This document shows, one piece after another, positions 18,946 to 28,254 of a stretch of DNA of 64,000 nucleotides. The stretch's first letter is position 1; each line of letters begins with the position of its first letter. The DNA is from Marinilabiliaceae bacterium JC040. Lineage in GTDB: Bacteria > Bacteroidota > Bacteroidia > Bacteroidales > Marinifilaceae. The notes below the pieces were generated by a model. The model worked only from the letters and a program-made list of their open reading frames with translations, ran no database searches and was not told the origin of the DNA. The stretch is from the NCBI GenBank assembly GCA_022496785.1, contig SNAP01000001.1, positions 62,001 to 126,000 on the forward strand, written 5' to 3'. The position numbers and the translations under genes are program-made.

Positions 18946-20022
18946 CTATTTATTTATGACTTTTACTTTAGTATCATGAGCTAAATTCTCATTACCACTA
19001 CATATTATTAAATCTCCCTCTTTTATATATTCACTAGTAATAGTATAATAAAATTCATTTTCCAGACCTATTTTCACATAGTTCCAATAAGCTCTACCGT
19101 TTTTTAATGTAAAAACCACATGTTTTCCAGATCTTAAAACAACTGCTGTTTTGGGAATTACTAATTGTTTATCTAATTTTTGAAAGATATTTACTTGGAC
19201 ACTCATTCCTTCAACCAAACCTTTATTTGCTTTTACGCTTGCTCTTAGTTTTATTAAACCATTTGTATCTATCCACGGATTTATATTAGTAATCTTTCCC
19301 TCTATTTTTAACTGATTATTAGAATAAGGAACAATGCTAATCTTACTTCCTTTCTTTATATATTTAATCTCATTTTCAAGAATAGAAAAATCAACTTCCA
19401 TATTCTCAAAATTTACAATATTACAGAAAGCTTTATTTATATCTACATAGGTATGTAAACGAGTATTCAAATTCGCAACAACACCAGATATAGGTGATAC
19501 TAGTATAGATTGTTCGTATTCGTATTTTGCTTTATTATATGTGTTCAAAGCCGATTTATATCCACTTTTAATTTTAAGAAGATTTATTACGTCTCTAGAT
19601 ATTCTAGATGTATCCTCAACTTTATATCCTTGAGCAATTATCATATCCTGAAAATCTAATTCACTTTTATCTAGATTATTTTTAGCTTGATTAAGGCTAT
19701 TTGATAAAATGAAATTATCAATAGATGCAATTACATCACCTTTTTTTACAAAATCTCCATTAGAATAATACAATTTATTTAGTCTTCCCTGTCTTGGAAA
19801 TCTTAAATCTGCACAAAGCTTAGATGTTAATTTTCCATTACTGATAAATTGTTTTTTAAATGATCTTTTCTGAAGTTTTTCAACACTTACTAGTTGAATA
19901 TCTGCATTTTTAGCAATATTAACCTTCTCCTTTGTATTAGATTTCTCTTCTTTTGAGGAACATGAAAGAAGTATAAAAGACGTTATTAATAAAATTGTAG
20001 AAAGGGATAGTTTATTTTTCAT
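18946..20022 (-). CDS. RND efflux adaptor (membrane fusion) lipoprotein
   Basis: 358-residue HlyD/AcrA-type periplasmic adaptor. The lipoprotein signal has its lipobox at LLSC (Cys21). A lipoyl/barrel-sandwich half-motif lies at about residue 75 (LRFPRQGRLNKLYYSNGDFV, then KKGDVIASIDN). A short alpha-hairpin precedes the second lipoyl half (SILVSPISGVVANLNTR), followed by beta-barrel and membrane-proximal domains. First gene of the operon; it should link the two RND permeases to the TolC-like channel. Confidence 0.92.
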   Translation of the reverse strand: MKNKLSLSTILLITSFILLSCSSKEEKSNTKEKVNIAKNADIQLVSVEKLQKRSFKKQFISNGKLTSKLCADLRFPRQGRLNKLYYSNGDFVKKGDVIASIDNFILSNSLNQAKNNLDKSELDFQDMIIAQGYKVEDTSRISRDVINLLKIKSGYKSALNTYNKAKYEYEQSILVSPISGVVANLNTRLHTYVDINKAFCNIVNFENMEVDFSILENEIKYIKKGSKISIVPYSNNQLKIEGKITNINPWIDTNGLIKLRASVKANKGLVEGMSVQVNIFQKLDKQLVIPKTAVVLRSGKHVVFTLKNGRAYWNYVKIGLENEFYYTITSEYIKEGDLIICSGNENLAHDTKVKVINK

Positions 20023-20110
20023 TCTGATATATTATTTCATTAAATAGATATATCAAAAATATACAATTAGATTATTATATCAAATAAATAACATTACAAA
20101 TTTTAAGAAG

Positions 20111-20135
20111 TTTTATTTATTTTAAATAAATAAAA
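20111..20135. promoter_or_regulatory. A/T-only perfect palindrome between the efflux operon and rnhA
   Basis: Arms TTTTATTTATTT (20111-20122) and AAATAAATAAAA (20124-20135) around a single base, midway between the divergent starts at 20022 and 20210. It could be an operator for the efflux operon or simply low-complexity DNA. Confidence 0.35.
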
Positions 20136-20209
20136 TAAATCTGAAATGAGATAAATGTTTACTAATTAGAAATAAAATCACAACTTTGTAGAAATTCTAA
20201 ACCACTTTT

Positions 20210-20698
20210 ATGGCAAGAGAAATCACAATATATACAGATGGTGCATCAAGAGGCAACCCAGGACCTGGAGGTTATGGGATAGTACTAATTTCAGGACAAC
20301 ATGGTAAAGAATTGTCTTTAGGATTTAGAAAGACAACTAATAATAGAATGGAATTATTAGCTGTTATTGTTGCTCTTGAAGCATTAAAATTTGAAGGTTG
20401 CAATGTAAATATCTACACAGATTCTAAATATGTTGTAGATGCTGTAGAAAAAAAATGGGTATATGGATGGCTTAAAAAGAAATTTAAAGACAAAAAAAAC
20501 CCCGATCTATGGATGAGATTTCTTAAGATATATCCTAAACACAATGTAAAATTCCATTGGGTTAAAGGTCACGCTAACAACCCTTTAAACGAAAGATGTG
20601 ATGAATTAGCTGTCGAAGCAGCTCTTGGAAATAAACTTCAAATTGATGAAGGATATGAAAAACAATTTACTGACAATACACTAGAACTTAATAGCTAA
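20210..20698 (+). CDS. rnhA: ribonuclease HI
   Basis: 162-residue enzyme that cleaves the RNA strand of RNA-DNA hybrids. All four catalytic acidic positions are visible: TDGASRGNPGPG at the N-terminus, NNRMELLAV, IYTDSKYVV and NERCDELAVEAA. Length and motif order match bacterial RNase HI, with a short extra C-terminal tail. It is transcribed divergently from the efflux operon. Confidence 0.96.
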   Translation: MAREITIYTDGASRGNPGPGGYGIVLISGQHGKELSLGFRKTTNNRMELLAVIVALEALKFEGCNVNIYTDSKYVVDAVEKKWVYGWLKKKFKDKKNPDLWMRFLKIYPKHNVKFHWVKGHANNPLNERCDELAVEAALGNKLQIDEGYEKQFTDNTLELNS

Positions 20699-20775
20699 TA
20701 TCCTTAATAATATACAATAGAAGTTCTATTATTCTTAAAGTAAGTTTAAAATTGGTTTTTTTTCACTACTTATAA

Positions 20776-20805
20776 GTTGTTTTTTTCAATAATTCTATAC
20801 ATTTG
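20776..20805 (+). promoter_or_regulatory. promoter of the L-threonine-dehydrogenase-like gene
   Basis: TACATTTG at 20798-20805 fits TAnnTTTG; GTTG at 20776-20779 is a plausible -33 box with an 18-base spacer. The gene starts 48 bases after the -7 box. Confidence 0.6.
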
Positions 20806-20852
20806 CACTCGTCTAAGGTATAGACACATAACTAATTGAAAATTAGAGAAAG

Positions 20853-21821
20853 ATGAAAAATATCCTAGTTATTGGAGCTGGTGGACAAATTGGCTCAGAA
20901 TTAGTTCCTTATTTAAGAAATATATACGGAACGAATAATGTTGTTGCTGCTGATATTGACAGAAACAAGTGTAAAGATCTTGCAGAACAAGGACCTTTCG
21001 AGGAAATAAATGCCCTTGATGGTGAAGGATTTACTGCTGTAGTAAAAAAACACAAGATAGATACTATCTATAACCTTGTAGCTCTTCTTTCTGCTACAGG
21101 TGAAAAAGACCCTCTTTTAGCATGGAAAATTAATATGGGAGCTTTAACTAACTCTCTTAATATTGCTAAAGATAACGGTTGTGCTGTTTTCACTCCTTCT
21201 TCTATTGGAGCTTTTGGTGATAATACTCCTAAAGATAATACTCCTCAAGATACTATTCAACGTTCTAGTTCTACTATCTATGGCGTTTGTAAAGTGTCTG
21301 GTGAGTTATTAAGCGACTATTATTTCAATAGATTTGGTGTTGATACTCGTTCAGTTCGTTTCCCTGGTATCATCTCTTACGTTCAACTTCCTGGTGGTGG
21401 TACTACTGACTATGCTGTTGAAATTTATTACGATGCTATCAGAAAAGGTTCTTTTACTTCTAATATCCAAGCTGGTACTTATATGGATATGATGTATATG
21501 CCTGATGCTCTTCGTGCTGCTGTTTCTGTTATGGAAGCTGACCCTTCTAAATTAATCCATAGAAACTCTTTCAATATTGCTTCTATGAGTTTTGAACCAG
21601 AACAAATTGCTGCTGAAATCAAAAAGCATATACCTAACTTTACTATGGATTACAAAGTTGATGAAGTGAAACAAGCAATTGCTAACTCTTGGCCTAATAA
21701 AATGGACGATAGCTGTGCTGCTGCTGAGTGGGGATGGAAAGCTGAATACGATTTAACTTCTATGACTCCTGATATGCTTGCTAAAGTAAAAGAGAAATTC
21801 GATAAAGGACTTATTAAATAA
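20853..21821 (+). CDS. NAD-dependent epimerase/dehydrogenase, probable L-threonine 3-dehydrogenase
   Basis: 322-residue short-chain dehydrogenase of the UDP-galactose-epimerase-like L-threonine dehydrogenase group. The Rossmann motif is ILVIGAGGQIGSELV. The catalytic Ser/Thr is in SSIGAFG and the Tyr-x-x-x-Lys motif is YGVCK. Further family segments are RFPGIISYVQLPGGGTTDYA and TYMDMMYMPDALRA. Such enzymes convert L-threonine to 2-amino-3-oxobutyrate in the cytoplasm. A true sugar epimerase is the alternative, but the PGGGTTDYA segment favours threonine dehydrogenase. Confidence 0.88.
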   Translation: MKNILVIGAGGQIGSELVPYLRNIYGTNNVVAADIDRNKCKDLAEQGPFEEINALDGEGFTAVVKKHKIDTIYNLVALLSATGEKDPLLAWKINMGALTNSLNIAKDNGCAVFTPSSIGAFGDNTPKDNTPQDTIQRSSSTIYGVCKVSGELLSDYYFNRFGVDTRSVRFPGIISYVQLPGGGTTDYAVEIYYDAIRKGSFTSNIQAGTYMDMMYMPDALRAAVSVMEADPSKLIHRNSFNIASMSFEPEQIAAEIKKHIPNFTMDYKVDEVKQAIANSWPNKMDDSCAAAEWGWKAEYDLTSMTPDMLAKVKEKFDKGLIK

Positions 21822-21834
21822 GACTCCTTTCTAG

Positions 21835-21872
21835 AAATAAAAAAACCATCTTTTAAAGATGGTTTTTTTTAT
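21835..21872. terminator. bidirectional intrinsic terminator
   Basis: AACCATCTTT (21844-21853) and AAAGATGGTT (21855-21864) flanked by A-run and T-run, between two convergent genes. The T-run abuts the stop codon of the ArsR-type gene. Confidence 0.88.
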
Positions 21873-22219
21873 TTTATATAAGTTAGATTGTCTTTAGATA
21901 TCTCATCTTGTTTACAACTAATACTATTACAATCAGAAAATAGTTGTTTAAAAAGAGTTTTGGCTTCAACCCAACAAGCACAATCAATATAATATCTAGT
22001 CTTAATACCAGAACTTTCACCATGAATTAATCCAACTTTCTTTAATTCATTCAAATGTTGAGAGACTGTTGCTTTTGCTAAAGGTAAAGCATTAAAAATA
22101 TCATTAAAAAAACATACTTCTTGGGAAGCTAAGAAATATAATATCTGAACCCTAATAGGATTCGATAAAGCTTTCGCATATCTTGCTACTATTTCTTGTT
22201 TCTCAATATCTAGTTTCAT
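21869..22219 (-). CDS. ArsR-family winged-helix transcriptional regulator
   Basis: 116-residue regulator with the ArsR fold: ALSNPIRVQILYFLASQEVC, then the recognition helix region AKATVSQHLNELKKVGLI and the beta-wing IKTRYYID. Cysteines occur near residue 36, in DCACW and at the C-terminus (CNSISC). They could bind a metal or sense redox, but the classic ELCVCDL motif of ArsR is not present. It is a stand-alone gene; its target is unknown. The Dlt-like cassette lies upstream on the same strand. Confidence 0.88.
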   Translation of the reverse strand: MKLDIEKQEIVARYAKALSNPIRVQILYFLASQEVCFFNDIFNALPLAKATVSQHLNELKKVGLIHGESSGIKTRYYIDCACWVEAKTLFKQLFSDCNSISCKQDEISKDNLTYIK

Positions 22220-22272
22220 AATAGTTTATTTACTTTCTGCAAAGATAATAAATCCATTTAAAACCTATCTTA

Positions 22273-23286
22273 TTATATTTCTTCAATCGAAGAATCATTG
22301 TAAATATCATCTAGTATTATTCGCCCTAATAAAGGTCTGAAATGTACACATTCGTAGAAATATTTATTATTTGTTGAATATGTATTAGTACCTGAATAAT
22401 CAAAAACATTCTCTTCTCCAAATATTCCATTTAAAGTCTTTAAGTCGTTCCTATTGAAAAGCAATTCTTGATAACTAGGATTAATAACTATACTATAATG
22501 AGTATTATTCCTCTTAAATATTGCATTAATCTCTTTTAATTGTTCAACCTGCTTATTACCTACAACAGATAATTCTTCCCTTGGTGTTTTTCTTGTAAAA
22601 GAACTTTTATGCTTTATCCAATAGTTTGCTGAATCTTTCTTTATCTCTATATCACGCGGATTATACAAATCGTTTGTTATAGGATTTCGAGTAATTTTAG
22701 CACTACCAATAATTCCTCTCATATATGGTCTATACGTACCAAATAGCGAATAATCGATATATGGTATCAATATTTTAGGATAGAAAAATGCCTGCAAGAA
22801 CCTTGAAACAAACTTTATTTTAGATTCTCCACTAACTTCAGGATGTAGTACAAAAGTGTGTTTAACAGGTTTTGTAACACATTTAAGTAATCCATAATCC
22901 ATAACAAGAAGAACATTCTTAATTTCTACTTTATCTTTCTCTAACTGCTTCAATTTAGCTAATACAGAATATAAAGCTTCTCCATTTCCCATTAAAACAA
23001 CTGCTCTATCAGAACCTAAATATTTCTCCCAATCCTTTACTTTAAATCCCATACAACAAGAATTACCCAAAATAAAAGAATTGTAATTGATACTATCTCT
23101 ATGATTTAAATAGTTTTGCCAACAAACATACGATTGGTTCAAAACTAAAGGTTTACTATTATATTCTTTATATGTTTTAATTACCTTAAAAGGATCTTTA
23201 TATAAAAAGATAAATACCAATAAGATAAAAGGAGATAAGAATAATAGTAATTTCAGTAATATTTTTTTTAATGTCTTTTCTTTCAT
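22273..23286 (-). CDS. SGNH/DltD-like protein of an acyl-transfer cassette
   Basis: 337-residue protein counted from the ATG giving MKEKTLKK, one base after the stop of the MBOAT gene. A longer frame from 23328 would overlap that gene. An N-terminal signal anchor (residues 8-28) leads to a periplasmic domain. It has an SGNH-hydrolase-like first motif (FILGNSCCMGF, Ser in the expected place) and a late His motif (CVHFRPLLGRIILDDIY). By position and fold it resembles DltD/AlgX partners of MBOAT acyltransferases, which complete transfer of an acyl group onto a surface polymer. Sequence similarity alone is weak. Confidence 0.7.
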   Translation of the reverse strand: MKEKTLKKILLKLLLFLSPFILLVFIFLYKDPFKVIKTYKEYNSKPLVLNQSYVCWQNYLNHRDSINYNSFILGNSCCMGFKVKDWEKYLGSDRAVVLMGNGEALYSVLAKLKQLEKDKVEIKNVLLVMDYGLLKCVTKPVKHTFVLHPEVSGESKIKFVSRFLQAFFYPKILIPYIDYSLFGTYRPYMRGIIGSAKITRNPITNDLYNPRDIEIKKDSANYWIKHKSSFTRKTPREELSVVGNKQVEQLKEINAIFKRNNTHYSIVINPSYQELLFNRNDLKTLNGIFGEENVFDYSGTNTYSTNNKYFYECVHFRPLLGRIILDDIYNDSSIEEI

Positions 23287-23287
23287 C

Positions 23288-24724
23288 TTAAAATTGTATA
23301 TAAATAAAATCTCCTGAATCGAATACACCGCATAATAGAATGATGAATGCTAAACAATAGTATGCTGTCCATCTTATAATAATATGTTTCTTAGATAATT
23401 TTGATAATATATCTGATTTATCTTGAAAATATTCAAAAACAAATATTAATAGCAATGCTGAAAACAAGATTATAATATTATGATCATTCATTCCTAAATT
23501 CAGTTCTTTAAAACTTGTTGATATCCCATCTACAGAATGTTTAAACATATAGATTACATCGGAAAATTTCTCAATTCTAAAAAACAGTAAGGACAAACTA
23601 AAAATAATATAAGTCCTTAATATTGAATAAATTCCAAACAGTTTAGGAAAACGTTTATCAAGTTTATTTCTTATTCTAGAAGTCTTCATTTCATAACAAA
23701 CAACCACCCCTTGGATTAAACCATATATAATGAAATTCCAACTTGCTCCATGCCACAGTCCTAATAATACGAAGGTAATAACAAGAGCATACATCACTCC
23801 CCACTGTCTCCAAGCTCTTCTACTTGCAGCCAAAGGTTCATAAATATAATCTCTAACCCAAAACGAAAGACTCATATGCCATCTTCTCCAGAAATCTGTA
23901 ATTGTCTTCGCTATAAAAGGTCTATTGAAATTTGGAGATAACTCGAAACCAAATATCCTTGCTCCTCCTATTGCCATATCGGTATATCCCGAAAAATCTG
24001 CATACAATTGGATAGGGTAAATAAAAGTTGCCATCACTAATTGAGCTCCTGAATAATTATGAACTGAAGAAAAAATATCATTCAAATAAGGAGCTAATCT
24101 ATCGGCTATTACAAGCTTTTTAAATAAACCTATACCTATTAATTGTAAACCACTTACCACTTGGTAGTAATTGAAAGTATATTTCGATTTTATCTGTGGT
24201 AAGAAATCTTGAGGTCGCTCTATTGGACCTGAAATAAACTTCATGAAGAATAACATATAAAGCATAAAGTCGAAATAATTCTCTTCCACTTCTTGCTCTT
24301 CCCAATAAACTTCTATTAAATAAGAAATTGATTGGAATACATAGAATGATATTCCTAAAGGAAGAAATACCTTATTTACAAGAGGTGGTAAATCTAAACC
24401 AAATCCCCCTATAAGCTGAAGAATATTATCTTGTATAAATACAATATACTTAAAACCTCCTAGAGCTAATAAATTAAGAATAACTGAAATATGAAACCAT
24501 AAAGATTGTCTCTTCTCAGTTTTTGCACAACTAATTAATTTTGCTCCAAAATATGTTAAAGTCGATAGACCTATAGCTACAGCTAAAAAAGCCAAATGAT
24601 AATATCCTATAAATACTGCACTAGCAAGTAGCAGTATATATTTTCTATAATTGCCTTTAAGAATATTATAAAATAAAATTGTTATTGAGAATAATATTAT
24701 AAAAGCATAAGAATTAAATTCCAT
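23288..24724 (-). CDS. MBOAT-family O-acyltransferase (AlgI/DltB type)
   Basis: 478-residue polytopic membrane acyltransferase. Signature segments are ADFSGYTDMAIGGARIFGF, FWRRWHMSLSFWVRDYIYEP and LWHGASWNFIIYGLIQG, the last holding the catalytic His. Family members move an acyl group from a cytoplasmic carrier across the membrane to an extracellular polymer. It starts 5 bases after the carrier-protein gene and is followed one base later by the SGNH-like gene, giving ligase, carrier, MBOAT and SGNH in one operon. Confidence 0.93.
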   Translation of the reverse strand: MEFNSYAFIILFSITILFYNILKGNYRKYILLLASAVFIGYYHLAFLAVAIGLSTLTYFGAKLISCAKTEKRQSLWFHISVILNLLALGGFKYIVFIQDNILQLIGGFGLDLPPLVNKVFLPLGISFYVFQSISYLIEVYWEEQEVEENYFDFMLYMLFFMKFISGPIERPQDFLPQIKSKYTFNYYQVVSGLQLIGIGLFKKLVIADRLAPYLNDIFSSVHNYSGAQLVMATFIYPIQLYADFSGYTDMAIGGARIFGFELSPNFNRPFIAKTITDFWRRWHMSLSFWVRDYIYEPLAASRRAWRQWGVMYALVITFVLLGLWHGASWNFIIYGLIQGVVVCYEMKTSRIRNKLDKRFPKLFGIYSILRTYIIFSLSLLFFRIEKFSDVIYMFKHSVDGISTSFKELNLGMNDHNIIILFSALLLIFVFEYFQDKSDILSKLSKKHIIIRWTAYYCLAFIILLCGVFDSGDFIYIQF

Positions 24725-24729
24725 ACTAT

Positions 24730-24963
24730 CTAAGCTAGTTTCTTATTTATTGTATCTACTAAATCACCTACATTCTTTAGTTTTAATATTTCTCTTAATT
24801 TGAATCGTATAGAATATTTTTGCTCTATTGCATAAACAATATTTGTATTTGTTATAGAATCCCAACCATCAACATCTGCAGCTGTACTCTCTCTTGTTAA
24901 TTCAACAGAATTGTCTTTTAACTCTTCTTTGAAAATTTCTGTAATTTCTTCTAGTGTTTTCAT
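24730..24963 (-). CDS. acyl/D-alanyl-type carrier protein
   Basis: 77-residue four-helix carrier protein. The phosphopantetheine attachment Ser lies in DGWDSITNTNIVYAIEQ (Ser36 region), followed by the typical helix III IRFKLREILKLKNVGDLV. It sits between the adenylating ligase (29-base gap) and the MBOAT gene (5-base gap), so it should carry the activated group between them. The Sfp-type transferase at 36.4 kb could supply the prosthetic group. Confidence 0.92.
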   Translation of the reverse strand: MKTLEEITEIFKEELKDNSVELTRESTAADVDGWDSITNTNIVYAIEQKYSIRFKLREILKLKNVGDLVDTINKKLA

Positions 24964-24992
24964 TTTGATTATGTATTGATTTTGTATTGATT

Positions 24993-26474
24993 TTATTTTA
25001 TACTTGCCTTTAAGATTTTTCTATCTATCTTACCACTATTATTTAAAGGAAAACTATCCAAAATATGTATTTCCTTTGGACACATATATGGGTTTAAATG
25101 CTCTTTTAAATACTCATGTATTTTCTCTTTTCCTTCGCTATAATTTTCTAGAAACAAATGCAAGACTAAATTTCCAAGAGAATTCTCTTTTGGAATTACT
25201 ACACTAGCACCATTCTTGTGTATTTGCTTTGCATAATGCTCTATTTCACTAAGCTCTACTCTAAATCCATTTATCTGTACCTGATGATCTTTACGACCAC
25301 AATACATGATATCTCCTTCAGAATCTATATAGCAAACATCTCCTGTTCTATAGTATTTCTTTCCTTCTTTTTGGATAAATACCTCTTGAGTCTTTTCTAT
25401 ATTTTTCCAATATCCACGCATTACTTGACTACCCGAGATACAAAACTCTCCTTTTTCAGATACATCAGCCACGCTATCATCTTCTTTTAATATTAGAAAA
25501 TCGATACCTGAAAATGCTTTCCCTATAGATAGCATACCGTTATAATTCTTGATATCCCCACCTGTAGCAAAATATGATGTACAGTAAATTGTTGCCTCTG
25601 ATGGTCCATATAAATTAACCACTTCTGCATTTGGAATAGAAGGATAGAATTCTTTTACAATATCTACATGACTAGCTTCTGCTGTAAGAATTAAATACTT
25701 TAATTTAGGTAAATCTATTTCCGAAAAATAAGGTTTTAGAATACTTAGAATTGAAGGAGGAATTGCTGCAAATGTGAGTTCTTCATCTTCTAACAATTCG
25801 TATACAGCAGTATATTTCACAGCATCTAAAGGTACTGTATATACAGAAGCTCCTATTGCAAGGGGATACAGTGTAGACACTACTGATACATCAAAAGCTA
25901 AATCGAACATTTGAAGCATTCTATCTGTAGAATCTAAATTGAATCCTAATTTTTTATATGCACAATAAAAAGAATTAAGGTTTCCAAATGTTATAGGTAC
26001 CCCTTTAGGTTCACCAGTACTACCAGATGTAAAAATAATATATGCATTATCATCTTTATCTGCCTCAAAAAATGGAATCTCATAATCAGATTCAGGTTCT
26101 TTAAGATTGATACTTGATATACAGATATCTCCAAAAACACCAGTATACTCATCTATATTTATAGATGTAAGAATAGTCTTTATTGAAGTAGATTCTACAA
26201 TCTTTTTATTTCTACTATTTGGATTATGTGGATTTAAAATGACATATGTATTACCAGTAAATAATACTGCCAAAATAGAAGCATAAGTATAGATATCATC
26301 ATTCTCAATGATACCAACACACTGCTTGTTTCCGTTTAGAACACAAGATATTCTAGCTACTTGGTTCGAAAGATCTTGATACGAGTATGAGTCCCCACCT
26401 ATTATAAACGACTCTTTATCAGAGTATTTACACATACTTTCACGTATAGATCTTAGAATATTATCTTTATCCAT
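24993..26474 (-). CDS. AMP-forming amino-acid/acyl ligase, DltA-like
   Basis: 493-residue adenylating enzyme counted from the ATG giving MDKDNILRSI; the frame extends to a TTG at 26498, a less likely start. Core motifs are present: IIFTSGSTGEPKGVPIT (A3), NLYGPSEATIYC (A5), YRTGDVCY (A7), NGFRVELSEIE (A8) and NNSGKIDRK with the A10 Lys. Length and operon context resemble DltA rather than a multi-domain NRPS. The substrate, D-alanine or another acid, cannot be read from the sequence. Confidence 0.88.
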   Translation of the reverse strand: MDKDNILRSIRESMCKYSDKESFIIGGDSYSYQDLSNQVARISCVLNGNKQCVGIIENDDIYTYASILAVLFTGNTYVILNPHNPNSRNKKIVESTSIKTILTSINIDEYTGVFGDICISSINLKEPESDYEIPFFEADKDDNAYIIFTSGSTGEPKGVPITFGNLNSFYCAYKKLGFNLDSTDRMLQMFDLAFDVSVVSTLYPLAIGASVYTVPLDAVKYTAVYELLEDEELTFAAIPPSILSILKPYFSEIDLPKLKYLILTAEASHVDIVKEFYPSIPNAEVVNLYGPSEATIYCTSYFATGGDIKNYNGMLSIGKAFSGIDFLILKEDDSVADVSEKGEFCISGSQVMRGYWKNIEKTQEVFIQKEGKKYYRTGDVCYIDSEGDIMYCGRKDHQVQINGFRVELSEIEHYAKQIHKNGASVVIPKENSLGNLVLHLFLENYSEGKEKIHEYLKEHLNPYMCPKEIHILDSFPLNNSGKIDRKILKASIK

Positions 26475-26580
26475 AGCTATAAGTTTTAAGAAGGACAAAG
26501 GAATAATAAAATATCAAACTTTACATTACAATAAGTAATTTTTAACAAATAATTATGAACATATTTCACTCCTAATGAAT

Positions 26581-26612
26581 ATAGGGTGATTATTAAAAAA
26601 TAATCACCCTAT
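26581..26612. terminator. strong hairpin after gltX
   Basis: A perfect 14-bp stem, ATAGGGTGATTATT (26581-26594) with AATAATCACCCTAT (26599-26612) and an AAAA loop, lies between the stop of gltX and the start of the ligase. It lacks a good T-run on either side, so it is terminator-like rather than a textbook terminator. Confidence 0.6.
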
Positions 26613-26634
26613 AAAACAAATTATATTAACATTT

Positions 26635-28155
26635 TTAAAGAACTGCTATTGCTTTTTCAATTCTTAAAATTGTTTCTTCTTTTCCAATAATCTCAGTAAT
26701 ATCAAAGATATGAGGACCTTTACCAGCTCCAACAAGAGACAATCTAAAAGGATTCATAATCTTACCAAAACCTATTTCTTTAGAAGTAATCCACTCCTTA
26801 ACGATAGGCTCTAACACTTCTGCAGAAAAATCGTTACATTCTTTAAGTAAATCAACTAATTCTTGCATTAAAGCAGGAGTAGCTTCTTTCCAGTTTTTCT
26901 TAGCTGTTTTAGCATCATACTCTTCTGGAGCAACAAAAAAGAAACTTGTTTGTTCCCAAAGTTCAGAAATAAATTGAGCTCTATCTTTTACTAAACCACA
27001 GATATGAGGAAGATTAAATTTAGAATAATCAATAGATTTTTCATCTAGAATTAACTTAAATAAATCTGCTACTTCTTCGTTCGATTTACTAATTAAATAT
27101 TGGTGATTATACCATTTAGTCTTTTCAGGATCAAATTTTGAACCAGATTTACCTACTCTATCAAGAGTAAAAATTTCAGAAAGTTCATCTAAAGAGAATA
27201 TTTCTTGTTCAGTACCTGGATTCCAACCTAAGAAAGCTAACATATTAACAAAAGCTTCTGGGAAATATCCATCTTCTCTATATCCTGAAGATTTATCTCC
27301 AGACTTAGGATCGTGCCATTCTAGAGGAAAAACAGGAAAACCTAATTTATCTCCATCACGTTTAGATAATTTACCTTTACCAACAGGTTTTAAAATAAGA
27401 GGTAAATGAGCAAATTCTGGCATTTCATTAGTCCAACCTAAAGTTCTATATAATAAAACGTGAAGTGGCATAGAAGGCAACCATTCCTCACCTCTAATAA
27501 CATGAGAAATCTTCATTAAATAATCATCAACCACATTAGCTAAATGGTATGTTGGCATACCATCAGACTTATATAGCACCTTATCGTCTAGTAAAGACGT
27601 TTGGAAAGATACATCACCACGAATCAAATCTTTCAATTCAAGAATTTCATTCTCTGGCATTTTAAATCTAACAACATATGCTTCTCCAGAAGAAATTCTC
27701 TTCTCCACTTCCTCTTTAGAAAGCACTAACGAGTTATTAAGATTATTTCTTGTAGAATGATTATATATAAAAGTCTTCTTATCTTGTTCACATTTCTTTC
27801 TTTCAGCATCCAATTCTTCAGCAGTATCAAAAGCATAATAAGCATGACCCGCTTCAATTAATTGGTCGGCATATTGCTTATATAAAGCCTTACGTTCAGA
27901 TTGTTTATAAGGACCATATTCGCCACCAACAGTAGCTCCTTCATCAATCTTTATTCCACACCATTTAAGAGATTCAACAATATATTCCTCAGCTCCAGGA
28001 ACAAATCTTGTTTGATCAGTATCTTCAATTCTCAATAAAAATTTACCACCATTCTTCTTAGCGAATAAATAATTAAATAGGGCTGTTCTTACTCCACCCA
28101 TGTGTAGTGGTCCTGTTGGACTTGGCGCAAAGCGTACTCTTACTTCTCTGTTCAT
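26635..28155 (-). CDS. gltX: glutamyl-tRNA synthetase
   Basis: 506-residue class I synthetase that charges tRNA-Glu. The HIGH-type motif is in [19 protein letters not shown] (His near residue 18), and the KMSKS-type motif is KLSKRDG near residue 265. [10 protein letters not shown] is also diagnostic. Start at the ATG giving MNREVRVRF. It is divergent from asd across a repeat-rich 214-bp spacer. Confidence 0.97.
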   Translation of the reverse strand: MNREVRVRFAPSPTGPLHMGGVRTALFNYLFAKKNGGKFLLRIEDTDQTRFVPGAEEYIVESLKWCGIKIDEGATVGGEYGPYKQSERKALYKQYADQLIEAGHAYYAFDTAEELDAERKKCEQDKKTFIYNHSTRNNLNNSLVLSKEEVEKRISSGEAYVVRFKMPENEILELKDLIRGDVSFQTSLLDDKVLYKSDGMPTYHLANVVDDYLMKISHVIRGEEWLPSMPLHVLLYRTLGWTNEMPEFAHLPLILKPVGKGKLSKRDGDKLGFPVFPLEWHDPKSGDKSSGYREDGYFPEAFVNMLAFLGWNPGTEQEIFSLDELSEIFTLDRVGKSGSKFDPEKTKWYNHQYLISKSNEEVADLFKLILDEKSIDYSKFNLPHICGLVKDRAQFISELWEQTSFFFVAPEEYDAKTAKKNWKEATPALMQELVDLLKECNDFSAEVLEPIVKEWITSKEIGFGKIMNPFRLSLVGAGKGPHIFDITEIIGKEETILRIEKAIAVL

Positions 28156-28203
28156 ATATTACGTATATAATAACTAAAATTCTATATCAATATTTTATAA
28201 GTG

Positions 28204-28211
28204 CAAATATA
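28204..28211 (-). promoter_or_regulatory. -7 promoter box of gltX
   Basis: TATATTTG read on the minus strand (TAnnTTTG type), 49 bases upstream of the gltX start. The -33 position reads TTTC, a near match. Confidence 0.55.
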
Positions 28212-28254
28212 CATTATTGTCTTATATATAGAAACTTATTGTACCATTTAGTCT

